From Tunturibacter gelidoferens (GTDB lineage: Bacteria > Acidobacteriota > Terriglobia > Terriglobales > Acidobacteriaceae), in contig NZ_CP132938.1 in the NCBI RefSeq assembly GCF_040358255.1, positions 3,472,001 through 3,536,000 of the forward strand: a stretch of 64,000 nucleotides of DNA, read 5' to 3'. Position numbers and translations under genes: made by a program. This document shows, one piece after another, positions 50,794-59,457 of this stretch (position 1 is the stretch's first letter; every line of letters begins with the position of its first letter). The notes below the pieces were generated by a model. That model was not told the DNA's origin and searched no databases. It saw only the letters and a list, made by a program, of their open reading frames with translations.

Positions 50794-50822
50794 GCCTGCC
50801 GGGCTCGAACGGATGATGGGAT

Positions 50823-51179
50823 CTACCTGGCGCTGGTGACGGTGGGCGCGGGTTGCCAGGTGACCCCGATGGTCGTAATGGCGATGGCCAGAGAGCCTTC
50901 TGCTCCTTCTTTGAGGAAGGGGCCGTCGGACTTGTGTTCCTGGTGGGCGCTGTCGGTGTAGAGGAGCTTGGTGGGGCCGGAGCCGAGGACCTTGAAGCGA
51001 TAGTGGAAGTCTGCGCCGGGGGCGAGGTTTTGCGTGCCGAAGCTGGCGCTGGGATAGTCGATTTCGAGGAGCTCGATGGGCTGGCCGGTGTGATTGCTGA
51101 CTGTGGTCTCGACGTAAGGGGAGTGGCAGCCGGTGGCGGTGAGGCTGGCGAGAAGGGCGAGCGCAAGCAGGGAACGCAT
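50823..51179 (-). CDS. Lipoprotein of unknown function
   Basis: 118 residues from the ATG at 51179. A lipoprotein signal peptide ends in the lipobox LTATGC. The mature domain is a beta-rich fold (VETTVSNHTGQPIELLEIDY, GADFHYRFKVLGSGPTKLLY). A TTG 9 nt upstream extends the frame but the ATG fits the signal peptide better. It would be processed by Lgt and LspA, both encoded in this window. Confidence 0.8.
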   Translation of the reverse strand: MRSLLALALLASLTATGCHSPYVETTVSNHTGQPIELLEIDYPSASFGTQNLAPGADFHYRFKVLGSGPTKLLYTDSAHQEHKSDGPFLKEGAEGSLAIAITTIGVTWQPAPTVTSAR

Positions 51180-51299
51180 AAGGTTCAAGGGTATCAGGGT
51201 GGATGGGGACCGCCGTTTTGCACCAACTCTGATTCTGCAAAAATCTGATTCTGCAAAAAAGGTGGTTATCCTTTTGGCAGATGGAGATTCCAGAAACTC

Positions 51300-52070
51300 A
51301 TGAATAGCAAACGGAAACTACCTTTCTGCACCGTCTTTGGGTTGGCGGTTTTGTATTTAAGCGTTTGCAAATCTTCTCTCTCACAGTCTGCTCCAGTGTC
51401 AGTAGCGACGAGTAGAGATGGAAGATTCAAGTATGAGATCTTTGGAAAAGATGACCCTGGGAAGCCGCTATTGATTCTTCTTCATGGCGCGAGCGGGCCA
51501 AGTGTGGGGTTCTATCGCGAGCAAGCCGAGTATTTCTCGAGCAACGGCTATACCGTCTTTCTACCTCATTATTTTGATGCGACAAAGTCCAGCGATCCGA
51601 CAATGGACAATTATCATGCCTGGGTGAACGTAGTGAAGACGCTGCTCAGCGAGCAGAGAGCACCTACCGGATCCGCTCACAGAAAATCAGTATTGGTTGG
51701 CTATTCTCTTGGTGCATCGGTCGCCCTGGCGGCGGGCTCTGAAGAGGTACCAGTAGATGCGATTGCTGAATGGTACGGGAGCCTTCCGGATGATTTCTTT
51801 TACCATCTGCAGGGGATGCCACCACTTCTAATCCTTCATGGCGAGCGCGACTCTAACATTCCCGTTGAGAACGCCCAGCAACTTATAAAGCTCTGTGGAA
51901 TAAAACAGTTTCAGTGCGAAAGCCATATCTATCCTGATCAGGGTCATGGATTCTCGGGAGCAGCGTTGAAGGACGCGGATTCAAGAACACTGTCGTTTTT
52001 CTCTCGTTCTGTACAACGTGAAGAGGCTCAGAATGACAACGGAAAAAGCAGGAGAATGCAAAACCGCTGA
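51300..52070 (+). CDS. Exported alpha/beta hydrolase (dienelactone hydrolase-like)
   Basis: 256 residues. Signal peptide MNSKRKLPFCTVFGLAVLYL to about residue 29. Hydrolase core: LLILLHGASGPSVGFYREQA, nucleophile elbow VLVGYSLGASVAL, acid ILHGERDSNIPV, and catalytic His DQGHGFSG. The last 16 residues (EEAQNDNGKSRRMQNR) come from adjacent repeat-like DNA, so the original C-terminus may have been extended. Codon use looks less GC-rich than its neighbours, hinting at transfer. Substrate unknown. Confidence 0.88.
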   Translation: MNSKRKLPFCTVFGLAVLYLSVCKSSLSQSAPVSVATSRDGRFKYEIFGKDDPGKPLLILLHGASGPSVGFYREQAEYFSSNGYTVFLPHYFDATKSSDPTMDNYHAWVNVVKTLLSEQRAPTGSAHRKSVLVGYSLGASVALAAGSEEVPVDAIAEWYGSLPDDFFYHLQGMPPLLILHGERDSNIPVENAQQLIKLCGIKQFQCESHIYPDQGHGFSGAALKDADSRTLSFFSRSVQREEAQNDNGKSRRMQNR

Positions 52071-52510
52071 GGCAAAGGCGAAATACGGGGGTTTTGACGG
52101 ATACCGCGGCATGAATCGGTTCGCTGCAACTTAGAGCTATGGCTGCAATCCACTGCGTCGCGCGATGAGACTGCGCGACTTTGGTCGAGATGACGCGTCA
52201 CGCGGGTTGACCAAGTGTGCTTAGGGGCGCCGATTGTTTTGGTGGGGAGAACGAACGATGCAAAAGCAGATCCCTGCGGGATGACAACAAATGAACGGAC
52301 AACTGCAAAGGCAAAGGCGAAATGCGGGGGTCTTGACGGGTACCGCAGTATGAATCGGTTCGCTGCAACTGAGAGCTGTGGCCGCAATCCACTGCGTCGC
52401 GCGATGAGACTGCGCGACTTCGGTCGAGATGACGAGTCGTCAGGCAACAGCAGATCCCTACGGGATGACAACAAAAAGAAAACGGACAACTGCCGAGGCA
52501 AAGACAAGCA
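52071..52510. repeat. Two-copy R3-like direct repeat of about 130 bp
   Basis: Copy A (52071-52205) and copy B (52310-52440) both start GGCAAAGGCGAAAT, share GAATCGGTTCGCTGCAACT and CCACTGCGTCGCGCGATGAG, and end GGTCGAGATGACG. By eye about 90% identical. A CAGATCCCTGCGGGATGACA block follows each copy (52267 and 52451). The region has no gene of its own. Confidence 0.88.
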
Positions 52511-52518
52511 AAACTGTT

Positions 52519-53355
52519 TTAGAGGAAGGGTAGGAGCTCGGAGGTTCGGGTCGGAGGCTTGTCGAGGATGCGGGCGGTGAGGACGGCTCCGGAGCGGTTG
52601 TCGTGGAGGGTGATGGGGAAGGCGAGGACGCTCCAGGTGAGCTGCGGCTCCTGTGGGCGGGGCACAGCGAGCAGGCCGCGATGGGTGCGGTCGATGTAGG
52701 TCTCGCGGGTAAGGCATACGGTCTGGAGGACGTCGCTCCAGTCGCGCATGAAGGGACGCATCTCCTGAAAGACGCTGCGGCCGATGAACCACTCGCGGGG
52801 TTGGCCGAGATACTCGGCGACGCTGTCGTTGCAGTACTGCCAGACGCCTTTTTCGTCGAAGATCTGAACGAGGACGTCGGAGCCGATGGCCATGGCGATG
52901 CGGGAGTAGAAGAAGTCGCGGGCGTCGACGACGACGGGCGCGCCGCGGCGCTTCGCCTCCAGAGAGCTGAGGGCGTCGAGGAGGTCTTCGACGGAGCTGT
53001 GGCCCTTGAGGAGATGCATGTCTTCGACGCCGCCGAAGTAGCGGTCGATGGTGGCCGAGAGAATGATGATGGGAACGTGGGGGCGGCGGCGGCGGAGGAG
53101 AGCTGCTACCTCGGTGCCGAACTGGCCTGCTCCGAGATGATAGTCGAGGACGGCGATGTCGATGTTGTTGAAGAGGTCGGTGGCCTCTTCGATGGTGGAG
53201 GCCGGGACGCACTCGTAGCCGTGTTGGCGCAGTATGGCGGAGCGGAGATGGAGATTGGTGGGCTCGTCATCGAGCAAAAGGACGCGAACGGGTTGGGCTG
53301 TGGTGCTTTGCATCTCGGTGGAGCCGTTGCGGAGACTTTCAGGAGGTTCCATCAT
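52519..53355 (-). CDS. Response regulator with REC and PAS domains
   Basis: 278 residues. Receiver domain about residues 20-130: VRVLLLDDEPTNLHL, phospho-acceptor Asp in IAVLDYHLGAGQFG, and Lys in MHLLKGHSSVEDLLDAL. Then a PAS domain (about 150-265) with AIGSDVLVQIFDEKGVWQYC and LGQPREWFIGRSVFQEM. There is no DNA-binding or enzymatic output domain, so it may act through a partner kinase or be a phosphorelay sensor. No adjacent kinase gene. Start could be the second Met. Confidence 0.92.
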   Translation of the reverse strand: MMEPPESLRNGSTEMQSTTAQPVRVLLLDDEPTNLHLRSAILRQHGYECVPASTIEEATDLFNNIDIAVLDYHLGAGQFGTEVAALLRRRRPHVPIIILSATIDRYFGGVEDMHLLKGHSSVEDLLDALSSLEAKRRGAPVVVDARDFFYSRIAMAIGSDVLVQIFDEKGVWQYCNDSVAEYLGQPREWFIGRSVFQEMRPFMRDWSDVLQTVCLTRETYIDRTHRGLLAVPRPQEPQLTWSVLAFPITLHDNRSGAVLTARILDKPPTRTSELLPFL

Positions 53356-53412
53356 GTCCTACCCCCAAGTACCTCTATGAGTTATATACGACGAGGGTCA
53401 CCACATGAATGG

Positions 53413-54429
53413 TTATTTTAGTTTCGACTTTATGTCGCGTAGGAGTTCGGGAAGTCGATTGAAGAGCGCGACGGAACGAAGCCACTGCCGGTTGTCGATG
53501 GCGGGGTAGCCGCTGACGACCTTTCCGGGGGCGACGTCGCTGGGAATTCCGCTTTGGGCTGTCGCGATGGCTCCGTCGCCGATGGTGCAGTGTCCGGCGA
53601 CGCCGACCTGGCCGGCGAGGATGACGTTTTTGCCGATGATGGTGGAACCGGCGAGGCCAACCTGGGCGCAGAGGAGAGTGTCTTCGCCTACGGTTGAGCC
53701 ATGGCCAACCTGGACGAGATTGTCGATCTTGGCTCCGGCGTGGACGCGGGTTTCGCCGATGGAGGCGCGGTCGATGCAGGCGTTGGCCTGGACTTCGACG
53801 TTGTCTTCGAGGATGGCGGGGCCGGATTGGAGGATCTTGTACCAGCTGCCGTCGGATTGGCGGGCGAAGCCGAAGCCGTCGGCCCCTACGATGGCACCGT
53901 TCTGGAGGGTGACGTTGTCGCCTAGCTGGCAGTGTTCGCGAACGATGGCGTGGGCGTGGGCGAAGAAGTTGTCGCCGATGCCGGCGTGGGGGTAGAGGAC
54001 GACGTGGGGGAGGATGATGGCGTTGTCACCAATGGTGACGTGATCGCCGATGACGGCGTAGGCGCCGATGTGGGCGTTGGCGCCGATCTGTGCGGTGGGC
54101 GCGATGGCTGCGGTGGGGTGGATGCCGGGGGCGTAGGTAGGGGCTTGATAGAAGAGTTCGATGGCGCGCGCGAAGGCCAGGTAGGGATTTTTGAGGCGGA
54201 GGGTGGCGGCGGAGAGCTCGGGGAAGTCGGGTTCGACGAGGACGGCGGTGGCCTTGGTGGTGTGGGCGAGAGAGGCGTACTTCGGGTTGGCGACGAAGGC
54301 GAGGGCACCGGGAGTGGCGGTCTCGATGCCGGCTACCTGGGTGATTCGGGCGGCAGGATCGCCGTGCAGGGTGGCGCCGAGATGATCGGCCAGGGCGGCG
54401 AGAGTTACCGATTTCGGACTGGATTGCAT
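53413..54429 (-). CDS. lpxD: UDP-3-O-acylglucosamine N-acyltransferase
   Basis: Third step of lipid A synthesis: adds the second hydroxyacyl chain to UDP-3-O-acyl-glucosamine. 338 residues. N-terminal uridine-binding domain (LAALADHLGATLHGDPAARI), then a left-handed beta-helix of hexapeptide repeats (PTAAIAPTAQIGANAHIGAY, TIGDNAIILPHVVLYPHAGI), the catalytic His region FFAHAHAIVREHCQ, the VGADGFGFARQSDG stretch and a short C-terminal helix. Confirms an LPS-making outer membrane. A DUF6982-like gene precedes it by 45 nt on the same strand. Confidence 0.96.
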   Translation of the reverse strand: MQSSPKSVTLAALADHLGATLHGDPAARITQVAGIETATPGALAFVANPKYASLAHTTKATAVLVEPDFPELSAATLRLKNPYLAFARAIELFYQAPTYAPGIHPTAAIAPTAQIGANAHIGAYAVIGDHVTIGDNAIILPHVVLYPHAGIGDNFFAHAHAIVREHCQLGDNVTLQNGAIVGADGFGFARQSDGSWYKILQSGPAILEDNVEVQANACIDRASIGETRVHAGAKIDNLVQVGHGSTVGEDTLLCAQVGLAGSTIIGKNVILAGQVGVAGHCTIGDGAIATAQSGIPSDVAPGKVVSGYPAIDNRQWLRSVALFNRLPELLRDIKSKLK

Positions 54430-54474
54430 GGGGTGGATTGTAATGGACGAGACAACGAAGGGTCTGTGAGGGAG

Positions 54475-55014
54475 CTAGTTGGGGCGGCTGTTGGGTGGGA
54501 TGAGGTTGGTAAAGAGGTCTTCCTGCAGGCTGGGGACTGAAGAGGCAGGGAGGGGTTTGCGGCGCGACGGGCTGGTGATGACGGCAAGAAGCTGGAGGTC
54601 GGTGATGGAGGTGCGGGGGACGAAGATGCGCTGTGTGTTGGAGCGGACGTCGGGTGGGGTGAGCTGGAGGCCGGTGTCGTTGATGAGGTCGTCGGCGAGG
54701 GTGAGGTCGATGGGAGCGAGGCCCTCGAGGAGGTCGCCGGAGCGGAAGGTGAGGCGGAGCCAAAGGCCTTCGGTGCGAGGCTTTGCGAGGAAGGTGCGGC
54801 GGGTGAGGCGTTCGGGGTTGGCCGTGTCGTTGAGGTTGTAGTCGCGGACGTAGCAGATGTGCTTTATGTCGTTGATGGCGAGGGAGATGACACGACCGCT
54901 GAGGTCGAGGAGATCGATGGCGCGGTTACGCGCGAAGCCGGAGAGCGGCAGATAGCCGGGGAGAGTATCTCCTGTGAAGCGGCGGACGATGACCTTCTTG
55001 TGCGCGGAGGACAT
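54475..55014 (-). CDS. DUF6982-like conserved acidobacterial protein
   Basis: 179 residues. Starts HKKVIVRRFTGDTLPGYLPL and contains DIKHICYVRDYNLND, RRTFLAKPRTEGLWLRLTFR, GDLLEGLAPIDLTL, and STQRIFVPRTSITDLQLLAV-like end (NTQRIFVPRTSITDLQLLAV). This is a pattern I recognise from acidobacterial proteins annotated DUF6982, with a beta-rich PilZ-like flavour. Function unknown. It lies 45 nt upstream of lpxD on the same strand. Confidence 0.8.
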   Translation of the reverse strand: MSSAHKKVIVRRFTGDTLPGYLPLSGFARNRAIDLLDLSGRVISLAINDIKHICYVRDYNLNDTANPERLTRRTFLAKPRTEGLWLRLTFRSGDLLEGLAPIDLTLADDLINDTGLQLTPPDVRSNTQRIFVPRTSITDLQLLAVITSPSRRKPLPASSVPSLQEDLFTNLIPPNSRPN

Positions 55015-55230
55015 AAGGACTCGCGGATTGTCGCATACCAGGGGTTAGAGCAACGAAAAAGGTGCAACCGGAGTAGTCAATTCGCTAATGCTGTGTTACA
55101 TTGGCCTTTTGCGTTTACCTGTGCTCACCATTATAAACGCTTGATTCGTCGGAGCTTAGCCTGGAGTTGGAGGGGCTTCGATGGGTTGCGGCGGTCCGGT
55201 TTGAACCGGCTTGGAGTAAAAGTACCAGTT

Positions 55231-57135
55231 ATGGCCGACTACATCTACCTGCTCGAAAATCGTCTCTCTCAAGCGCAGCGTGACTCGCTGCTGGCAGTGC
55301 GTGAAGTGGCTCGCGCCAAAGGACTTACCGTGTTTCTGGTGGGTGGCGCGGTGCGGGATATGACCAGCGGATCGCCGGTACGGGATCTGGATGTAGTGGT
55401 TCAGGGAAACGCTCTCAAGCTGAAGAAAGATATAGAGAAAGCGCATGGCGTGATCACTGGCGAGAATGAAGCCGGACAGGCGCTGTTTGTGCGGTTTCCC
55501 GGTGGTGTGAGGATGGAGATTGGCAGCACTTTGACGGTGACTTATCCGAAGCCGGGTAAGGCGGTGGTCAAGGCTGCAACGATCTTGGACGACCTGCGGC
55601 GGCGCGACTTCACGGCCAATGCGATGGCGCTTTCGCTGAATGACGGATCGTATGGCTTGTTGATGGATCCTTTGAATGGGGTGGCGGACATCGAGAATCG
55701 TGAGTTGCGGCTGGTGAGCAACTACGGGTTCATCGAAGATCCGGTCAGGATGATCCGGGCGGCAAGGTTGATGGCGCGGCTGGGCTGGCAGATGGATGAG
55801 AAGACCCAGGCGCGTTACGAGACGGGCAAGCAGGAGGGGTACATCTCGGCGATGGGGGAGTTTCATCGCGGGTATGAGACCGAGGAGATCTTCCACGAAG
55901 AGGATCCGCTGCGGGTGTTGCGCAAGCTTGAGGCTGAGGGCTGGATGAAGGATCTGTTCCCGGCGCTGTCGTCGGCCAAGGCGAATGTGACGGAGTTGGA
56001 GAAGCTGCGGGATGTGCAGTCGCAGTTGCAGATGCAGGGCATACAGCCTGAGGCGGCGGTCGCGAACTTTCCGTACCTGACGGCGAAGATGGCTCCGAAG
56101 GAAGTGGCGGCTCTGAAGAAGAGCTTTGCGCGGCAGGGGTTCGTGCATGAGATCGAGGCGCTGGAGGACGAGGCGAAGGCGTTTGCAGCGGAGTTCTCGG
56201 GCAAGGGCGCGGCTACGCCTTCGCAGGCGTGGAAGCTGCTGCACTCGGCTAAGCCGGAGTCGATCTTGTGGGTGGCGCACACCTCGAAGAATGCCGGAGT
56301 TCAAAATAAGTTCAAGGGGTTCTTTACAGAGTGGTCGCAGGCAAAGCAGAAGCTGCCTTACGCGTTGATGCAGGAGATGCGGATTGTTCCTGATCTACCG
56401 GGGTATGGCGAACTGTTGGACAAACTCTTCTTCGAGCTGATGGATGGCAAGCTGGGAACGGTTGAGGAGATGAAGGCTTACCTCGAGCCGTACTCTCCGC
56501 CGGCTCCGCCGCCTCCGGTTCATCTGCGCAGACCGCGGGTGGCGAAGAAGGATGCGAAACCTGCCAAGAGCCGCAAGAAAGCCGCTGCCGGTGAAGAAGG
56601 CGGTGAGAGTGCGGAGGCGTTGGCCGCTTCGGATACGAGTGAGGTTCAGGCGATCGCTCCCGTGCCTGCGAAGAGTGTTGCTGCGAAGAGCGGAGCTGCA
56701 GGGAAGGTTGCCGCGCCAGTGAAGGCAGTTGCGAAGAAGGTTGAAGAGCCGAAGAAGACTCCCGTCACGAAGGCGGCTGCTGCTCCGGCGAAGGGCAAGG
56801 CTGTTGCCAAGGCGCCGGTGAAGGTTGCGGCCAAGGGCGTCGTTGCGAAAGCTTCGGCGAAGAAGGCACCCGCGAAGACGGCGAGCAAGACTCCGGCGAA
56901 GAAGGCCGTCAAGGCTGTGGCAAAGAAGGCTCCAGTAAAGGCCGCGGCTAAGAAAGCTCCCGCGAAGCCGGTGAAGAAGGCAGCAGCGAAGAGTCCTGCC
57001 AAGAAGACTGCGCCTGCCAAAAAGCCAGCAGCTGCGAAGAAGGTGGCGGCGAAGGCTGCTCCGGCGAAGAAGAGTGCGGTGAAGCATGCTCCGGCGAAGA
57101 AGGCAGTGAAGGTGGCTCCGAAGAAACGCCGGTAA
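55231..57135 (+). CDS. CCA-adding/poly(A) polymerase-family nucleotidyltransferase with histone-like tail
   Basis: 634 residues from the ATG at 55231; the frame is open upstream to 54859 but without homology. Residues 1-430 are a class II tRNA nucleotidyltransferase/poly(A) polymerase: GLTVFLVGGAVRDMTSGSPV, catalytic VRDLDVVVQG, TILDDLRRRDFTANAMALSL, DPLNGVADIENRELRL, EDPVRMIRAARLMARLGW. After about residue 440 comes a tail of nearly 190 residues rich in Lys, Ala and Pro (KAVKAVAKKAPVKAAAKKAP), like histone H1 or AlgP. CCA-adding versus poly(A) activity cannot be told apart by eye. The encoded tRNA-Glu genes already carry CCA, so a repair or polyadenylation role is plausible. Confidence 0.92.
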   Translation: MADYIYLLENRLSQAQRDSLLAVREVARAKGLTVFLVGGAVRDMTSGSPVRDLDVVVQGNALKLKKDIEKAHGVITGENEAGQALFVRFPGGVRMEIGSTLTVTYPKPGKAVVKAATILDDLRRRDFTANAMALSLNDGSYGLLMDPLNGVADIENRELRLVSNYGFIEDPVRMIRAARLMARLGWQMDEKTQARYETGKQEGYISAMGEFHRGYETEEIFHEEDPLRVLRKLEAEGWMKDLFPALSSAKANVTELEKLRDVQSQLQMQGIQPEAAVANFPYLTAKMAPKEVAALKKSFARQGFVHEIEALEDEAKAFAAEFSGKGAATPSQAWKLLHSAKPESILWVAHTSKNAGVQNKFKGFFTEWSQAKQKLPYALMQEMRIVPDLPGYGELLDKLFFELMDGKLGTVEEMKAYLEPYSPPAPPPPVHLRRPRVAKKDAKPAKSRKKAAAGEEGGESAEALAASDTSEVQAIAPVPAKSVAAKSGAAGKVAAPVKAVAKKVEEPKKTPVTKAAAAPAKGKAVAKAPVKVAAKGVVAKASAKKAPAKTASKTPAKKAVKAVAKKAPVKAAAKKAPAKPVKKAAAKSPAKKTAPAKKPAAAKKVAAKAAPAKKSAVKHAPAKKAVKVAPKKRR

Positions 57136-57185
57136 CGGGTTTCTGGTCCTGTGGATACATCTATGCTGAATCTTCTTTAGACGGA

Positions 57186-57440
57186 GGTTCGGAGACCTTT
57201 TGGCGGAAATGGTCGGAGGGTTGTGATGGGTGGGGACCTTCGGGATCCTTCGCTGCGCTCAGGATGACAGCAGAGAGCGGAACGATGACAGGCGAGGCAT
57301 GGGACGATGACCTGCCGCGGTGTGGAAGGTTCGGGAGTCTTAGGCGGAAAGGTTCGGAGTGTTGTGACCGGGTGGGGACCTTCGGGATCCTTCGCTGCGC
57401 TCAGGATGACAGCGGAGAGCGTTGACAATGGCGGCCGTGG
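57186..57440 (+). repeat. Two-copy R2 repeat module, period 142 bp
   Basis: Two modules each contain GGAGG/GGAAGGTTCGG, then TGGGGACCTTCGGGATCC, TTCGCTGCGCTCAGGATGAC and AGAGCG. The TGGGGACCTT blocks are at 57231 and 57373. R2 cores are at 57241-57270 and 57383-57412. The whole intergenic stretch from 57136 to 57682 has no gene. Minus-strand translations give the HPERSEGS and VILSAAKD peptides. Confidence 0.88.
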
Positions 57441-57682
57441 CGTGTGGCAATCGCCGGACCACTGCGTGGACGATGATCTGCCGCGGCACGGGACGTTGCG
57501 CCGGCAGAGACGTGGGGCGATGAACGGTTGCGGCGGGACGCAAGAGGAGCGGCAGGCTCGGAGCGACAAGCTATGGGGAAGGCAGAGGCATGTGGGTTCG
57601 GCCAGAGTTTGATCTCGAAATTTTGATCACTGTTAGCTCTTCGTAACGTGTGGACGCATCTCACGGGGTCGAGGTGGTTTTC

Positions 57683-58273
57683 ATGGTGGTTGCGGTGTTG
57701 CTGGGATCGGTGCGTCGTGATCGAATGGGCGATCGTGCCGCGAAGTGGGTTATCAGGGAGTTGGAGAAGCGAGGGCATGAGGCCGTGCTGGTCGATGCTG
57801 CGGAGTTGAAGCTGCCTTTGCTGGACAAGATGTGGAAGGAAGTTAAGAAGGATCCTCCGGCGAAGTATGAGAAGTTGCGGGAGAAGCTGGCTCCGTTGGC
57901 GAAGCTGTATGCGCGGGCCGATGGTTTTTGCATCGTGAGTGCGGAGTATAACCACTCCGTTCCGCCGGGAATCACCAATCTGATCGATCATTTTCTGGAG
58001 GAGTATTACTTCCGGCCTTCTGCGATTGTGTGCTATTCGGCCAGCCAATATGGTGGAGTGCGCGCGGCGATGCAGCTGAGGGCGTTGCTTCCTGAGGTTG
58101 GGATGCCGTCGATTCCTTCGCTGCAACCGATTCCCTCGATTGGAAGTGCTCTGAGCGCAGATGGAGTTGCGCTGACGCAGGAGCTGGCGGAGAAGAGTGG
58201 GAAGTTTTTTGATGAGTTTGAGTGGTATATGCGGGCGATGAAGGCGGAGCGGGCGAAGGGTGTCCCGGATTAG
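57683..58273 (+). CDS. NAD(P)H-dependent FMN reductase family protein
   Basis: 196 residues from the ATG at 57683 (GAGG 8 nt upstream). Flavodoxin-like fold: VAVLLGSVRRDRMGDRAAKW (FMN phosphate loop), ARADGFCIVSAEYNHSVPPG, LIDHFLEEYYFRPSAIVCYS and YGGVRAAMQLRALLPEVGM. Members reduce FMN, quinones, azo dyes or chromate; the physiological substrate is unknown. Preceded by a repeat-rich region. Confidence 0.92.
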   Translation: MVVAVLLGSVRRDRMGDRAAKWVIRELEKRGHEAVLVDAAELKLPLLDKMWKEVKKDPPAKYEKLREKLAPLAKLYARADGFCIVSAEYNHSVPPGITNLIDHFLEEYYFRPSAIVCYSASQYGGVRAAMQLRALLPEVGMPSIPSLQPIPSIGSALSADGVALTQELAEKSGKFFDEFEWYMRAMKAERAKGVPD

Positions 58274-58375
58274 TGTCCAGGCGAAATTTTCAGATTTAAT
58301 CCGTCGCCTTTTTTCGCGGTCGATCTCCAATGATGCGCCAGGAGACTTGGACGGATTCGTGAGGTTCGATGTCGA

Positions 58376-59203
58376 CTATCTCTTTTGGCTGGTCATGTAA
58401 CTGGTGACCTCGGAGGTCGGGATAGCGTCGGCTGCGAAGTTGAAAGTTCCGTGATCTTTTACTTCGCGTGCCGCTCGCAGAAATGCTCCCAGGGCAGCGC
58501 GGGCGAAGGCGCCTCCTACGCTGATTCGCCTGACTCCTGCGGCTGCGAGCTGTTCTACGGAGAAGGTTGCGCCTTTGAGACCCATCACGACGTTAACTGG
58601 CCTGGAGACAGCGGCGCAGACCTCTCGGATCGCTTCGAGGCTGGGCAGGCCCGGTGCGTAGAGAACATCGGCACCGGCGTCGGCGAAGGCCTGCAGGCGG
58701 CGGATCGTGTCGCCAAGATCCGGTAGACCGTGAAGAAAGTTTTCGGCTCGTGCGGTGAGGAAGAATTGATGGTGGCTGGCGGCCTCGGATGCTGCTGCGA
58801 TCCGCTCTATAGCCAGTTGCAGGTCGTAGATAGGATCGGCCGGATCGCCTGTTGCATCTTCGATCGATCCTCCGACAAGTCCGGATGCGGCAGCGAATCG
58901 AATGGTCTCGGCGCAGCTATCAGGAGAATGGCCGAATCCGTTCTGGAGATCGGCTGAGACGGGGAGTTCGGTGGCTTCGACGATCTCCTTTGCGTTTTGC
59001 AGAATTTTATCGCGCGTGACTTCGATCGTGGAGTCAGGATATCCGGCGGAGAAGGCGTAGCCGGCGCTGGTGGTGGCGAGGGCTTCAAAGCCTAATGCGG
59101 AGAGGATCTTTGCGGTTCCCGCATTCCATGGATTGGGAATCACGAAGGCACCCGAGCGCGCATGGAGTGCTTGAAACGCTTTGTATCTCTGCTCGCGAGT
59201 CAT
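58376..59203 (-). CDS. Isocitrate lyase/PEP mutase-family protein
   Basis: 275 residues, TIM-barrel phosphoenolpyruvate mutase/isocitrate lyase superfamily. FVIPNPWNAGTAKILSALGF, ATTSAGYAFSAGYPD, VSADLQNGFG (metal-binding Asp region), GGSIEDATGDPADPIYD, and FFLTARAENFLHG. The isocitrate-lyase Cys motif KKCGH is absent, so it is one of the carboxyphosphonoenolpyruvate mutase-like or oxaloacetate hydrolase-like members. The reaction is unassigned. Confidence 0.9.
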   Translation of the reverse strand: MTREQRYKAFQALHARSGAFVIPNPWNAGTAKILSALGFEALATTSAGYAFSAGYPDSTIEVTRDKILQNAKEIVEATELPVSADLQNGFGHSPDSCAETIRFAAASGLVGGSIEDATGDPADPIYDLQLAIERIAAASEAASHHQFFLTARAENFLHGLPDLGDTIRRLQAFADAGADVLYAPGLPSLEAIREVCAAVSRPVNVVMGLKGATFSVEQLAAAGVRRISVGGAFARAALGAFLRAAREVKDHGTFNFAADAIPTSEVTSYMTSQKR

Positions 59204-59241
59204 TCTCGGAGTCTCCGTAGCAAAACAATTTTATCCAAAGG

Positions 59242-59457
59242 TTAGCGATGGCGTTTGAAGAGAACGAGAGTACCTACGAAGAGGCCGCCAGCGGTGAGAG
59301 TCATCAGGATGATCGCATGGCGATAGGCGGCCTGGGTCCCGGTTGGTGTAGCCGCGGTGTTGTCCTGACACTGGGTGCAGCCTTGCGCGTGAGCTGGCGG
59401 CGTGAAGGTCAGGATGGCTGCGATTACAGTGAGCTGCGACAGGTGGGACAACTTCAT
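59242..59457 (-). CDS. Small exported CxxC single-span protein of the cox operon
   Basis: 71 residues. A signal peptide (MKLSHLSQLTVIAAILTFTP to about residue 25) is followed by GCTQCQDNTA, a C-x2-C pair at the mature N-terminus, and one membrane span (AIILMTLTAGGLFVGTLVLF) with a basic end KRHR. The ATG overlaps the subunit III stop by 4 nt (ATGA), so it is translated with the oxidase. The CxxC on the periplasmic side could carry copper or redox function in oxidase assembly. No family recognised. Confidence 0.8.
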   Translation of the reverse strand: MKLSHLSQLTVIAAILTFTPPAHAQGCTQCQDNTAATPTGTQAAYRHAIILMTLTAGGLFVGTLVLFKRHR

